64,000 nt of DNA from Candidatus Dactylopiibacterium sp. (lineage in GTDB: Bacteria > Pseudomonadota > Gammaproteobacteria > Burkholderiales > Rhodocyclaceae): positions 58,122 to 122,121 of the forward strand of contig JAVHXQ010000003.1 in the NCBI GenBank assembly GCA_031119555.1. The letters run 5' to 3'. Positions 63,130-64,000 of the stretch are shown piece by piece (within the stretch, counting starts at the first letter, position 1; each line of letters opens with the position of its first letter). The position numbers and the translations under genes are program-made. The notes below the pieces were generated by a model. That model searched no databases, was not told where the DNA came from, and saw only the letters and a program-made list of their open reading frames with translations.

Positions 63130-64000
63130 TCAGCCGGGATGCGCGGCTTGCGGCGGCGTGGCGTCGTGCGCAAGGCGCTCGCGCTGCTGCAGCACTTCGG
63201 CCGCGATCGCGATCGCGATGGCCTGAGGCGTTTTGTCGCGGATGCCTTCCACCCCCACGGGGCAGCGCACGCGCGTGAAGGCTTCGGCCGCGATGCCGCG
63301 CGCGCCCAGCAGCTGACGGAAGCGCGCGCGCTTGGCCTGCGAACCGATGAGGCCGAACCAGGTGAAGTCCCCGCGCCGCAGGATGGCTTCGGTCAGCGCC
63401 AGATCCAGCGCGTGATCGTGCGTGAGCACGAGGTGGCTGCTGTATCGGGCGGCGCCCGCGACGGCCTCGGCGGCATCGTCGCAGATCACCGCTTCGACGC
63501 CGGGCGGTGGCAGCGCGAGCAGCGCGGCGCGCGCATCCACCCAGCGCAGGCGCAGCGCGAGCGGCGCCAGCAGCTGCACGAGGGCCGCGCCGACGTGGCC
63601 GGCGCCATACACGTTGAGCGTGAAGGCGGGCGGCGCCAGCGGTTGCGTCAGGCGCCAGTCGGCCGCGCCGGGCCGCGAGGGCAGGCGCAGCGCGCCAGCC
63701 TCGGCCGTGGCGCTCCAGACGGACGCGCCCGTGCCTTGCAGGATGCGGGTCTGTGCGAGGCCGGCGGCCTGGCGCGCGGCGGCGTCCCGCCAGGCGGGCA
63801 GATCGCGTGGCTGCAGGACCTCGAAGGCGAGCCAGACCACGCCGCCGCAGCATTGGCCGAGGCTGGCCGCGAGCGGGCAGTGGCGCAGCGCGGGGGCGGT
63901 GTGCCCGCCCAGCAGGCGCGCGCGTGCGTCGGCGATGGCTTCCCATTCGAGATGCCCGCCGCCCAGGGTGTCTTCGATGAAATCGGCGCCCACCAGCATG
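63130..64000 (-). CDS. xdhC: XdhC-family accessory protein (N-terminus off window)
   Basis: The 290 visible codons are the C-terminal majority of XdhC, which loads sulfurated molybdenum cofactor into xanthine dehydrogenase. The visible part opens MLVGADFIEDTLGGGHLEWEA, an internal stretch of the family, so the real start is past 64000; the Met at 63999 is not the start. GQCCGG (Cys pair) and the Rossmann NVYGAGHVGAALV follow. xdhA and xdhB would be expected upstream, outside the window. Confidence 0.9.
   Translation of the reverse strand, partial: MLVGADFIEDTLGGGHLEWEAIADARARLLGGHTAPALRHCPLAASLGQCCGGVVWLAFEVLQPRDLPAWRDAAARQAAGLAQTRILQGTGASVWSATAEAGALRLPSRPGAADWRLTQPLAPPAFTLNVYGAGHVGAALVQLLAPLALRLRWVDARAALLALPPPGVEAVICDDAAEAVAGAARYSSHLVLTHDHALDLALTEAILRRGDFTWFGLIGSQAKRARFRQLLGARGIAAEAFTRVRCPVGVEGIRDKTPQAIAIAIAAEVLQQRERLAHDATPPQAAHPG

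Noticed and set aside
62793..63173. Minus-strand 126-codon frame between the ABC gene and XdhC
   Set aside because: Low-complexity Arg/Pro/Ala composition and it overlaps both neighbours.

Overview
The window is a gap-poor, very GC-rich stretch of bacterial chromosome carrying about 58 genes, two of them cut by the window edges. A betaproteobacterium of the order Burkholderiales is the best fit, perhaps near the Alcaligenaceae. The reasons are the paired cyanophycin synthetases, the gltIJKL aspartate/glutamate transporter, an AcrR/TtgR-controlled RND pump and the clpS-clpA arrangement. This placement is inference from gene content. I found no tRNA, rRNA, CRISPR array, phage gene or insertion sequence.

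Layout. 1-5841: an ABC transporter (cut at its C-terminus) diverges from a two-gene cyanophycin operon, cphA' then cphA. 5865-11571: housekeeping and small genes (RNase H-like, PIN, flavin reductase, mutY, LON-domain protein, MidA-type methyltransferase, exported PilJ-domain protein, a 64-residue protein). 11755-15938: gltI-J-K-L followed by an asparaginase. 16130-22785: tetR, then acrA-acrB-oprM, with two abutting palindromes between them. 22881-25537: msrA, MBL hydrolase, tcdA, cbiX. 25626-28543: a partner-switching module. 28602-38629: EamA transporter, isocitrate lyase, ClpA/ClpS, a cold shock protein, RluE-type synthase, DUF192 protein, RhlE, RlmM, a lipoprotein. 38789-50390: an orphan sugar-type binding protein, a TonB-dependent siderophore receptor with a DUF1513 protein, a tetR-controlled VOC/OpuAC-like/Rid/MFS operon, and exbD-exbB-tonB. 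50619-64000: alaS, an apparent stress trio, OmpW, threonine aldolase, phosphomannomutase, a GGDEF-EAL protein, an SbmA/BacA-type ABC protein and XdhC (cut at its N-terminus).

How the genes work together. The cyanophycin operon polymerises aspartate and arginine. The gltIJKL-asparaginase operon imports or releases aspartate, so the two regions may be metabolically linked. Iron supply is visible as a receptor plus the TonB-ExbB-ExbD motor, and both loci have similar Fur-like boxes in front. Drug efflux shows an operator with the same arm sequence and geometry as the Escherichia coli AcrR site. Two response-regulator proteins, one with an RsbW-like kinase domain and one with a SpoIIE phosphatase domain, sit beside a SpoIIAA-like protein and probably form a signalling switch.

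The least familiar material is the degenerate CphA' protein, the four-gene VOC/binding-protein/Rid/MFS operon, the second palindrome beside the AcrR-like operator, and the partner-switch cassette without a visible sigma factor. Everything here comes from reading the sequence. No database search was run.
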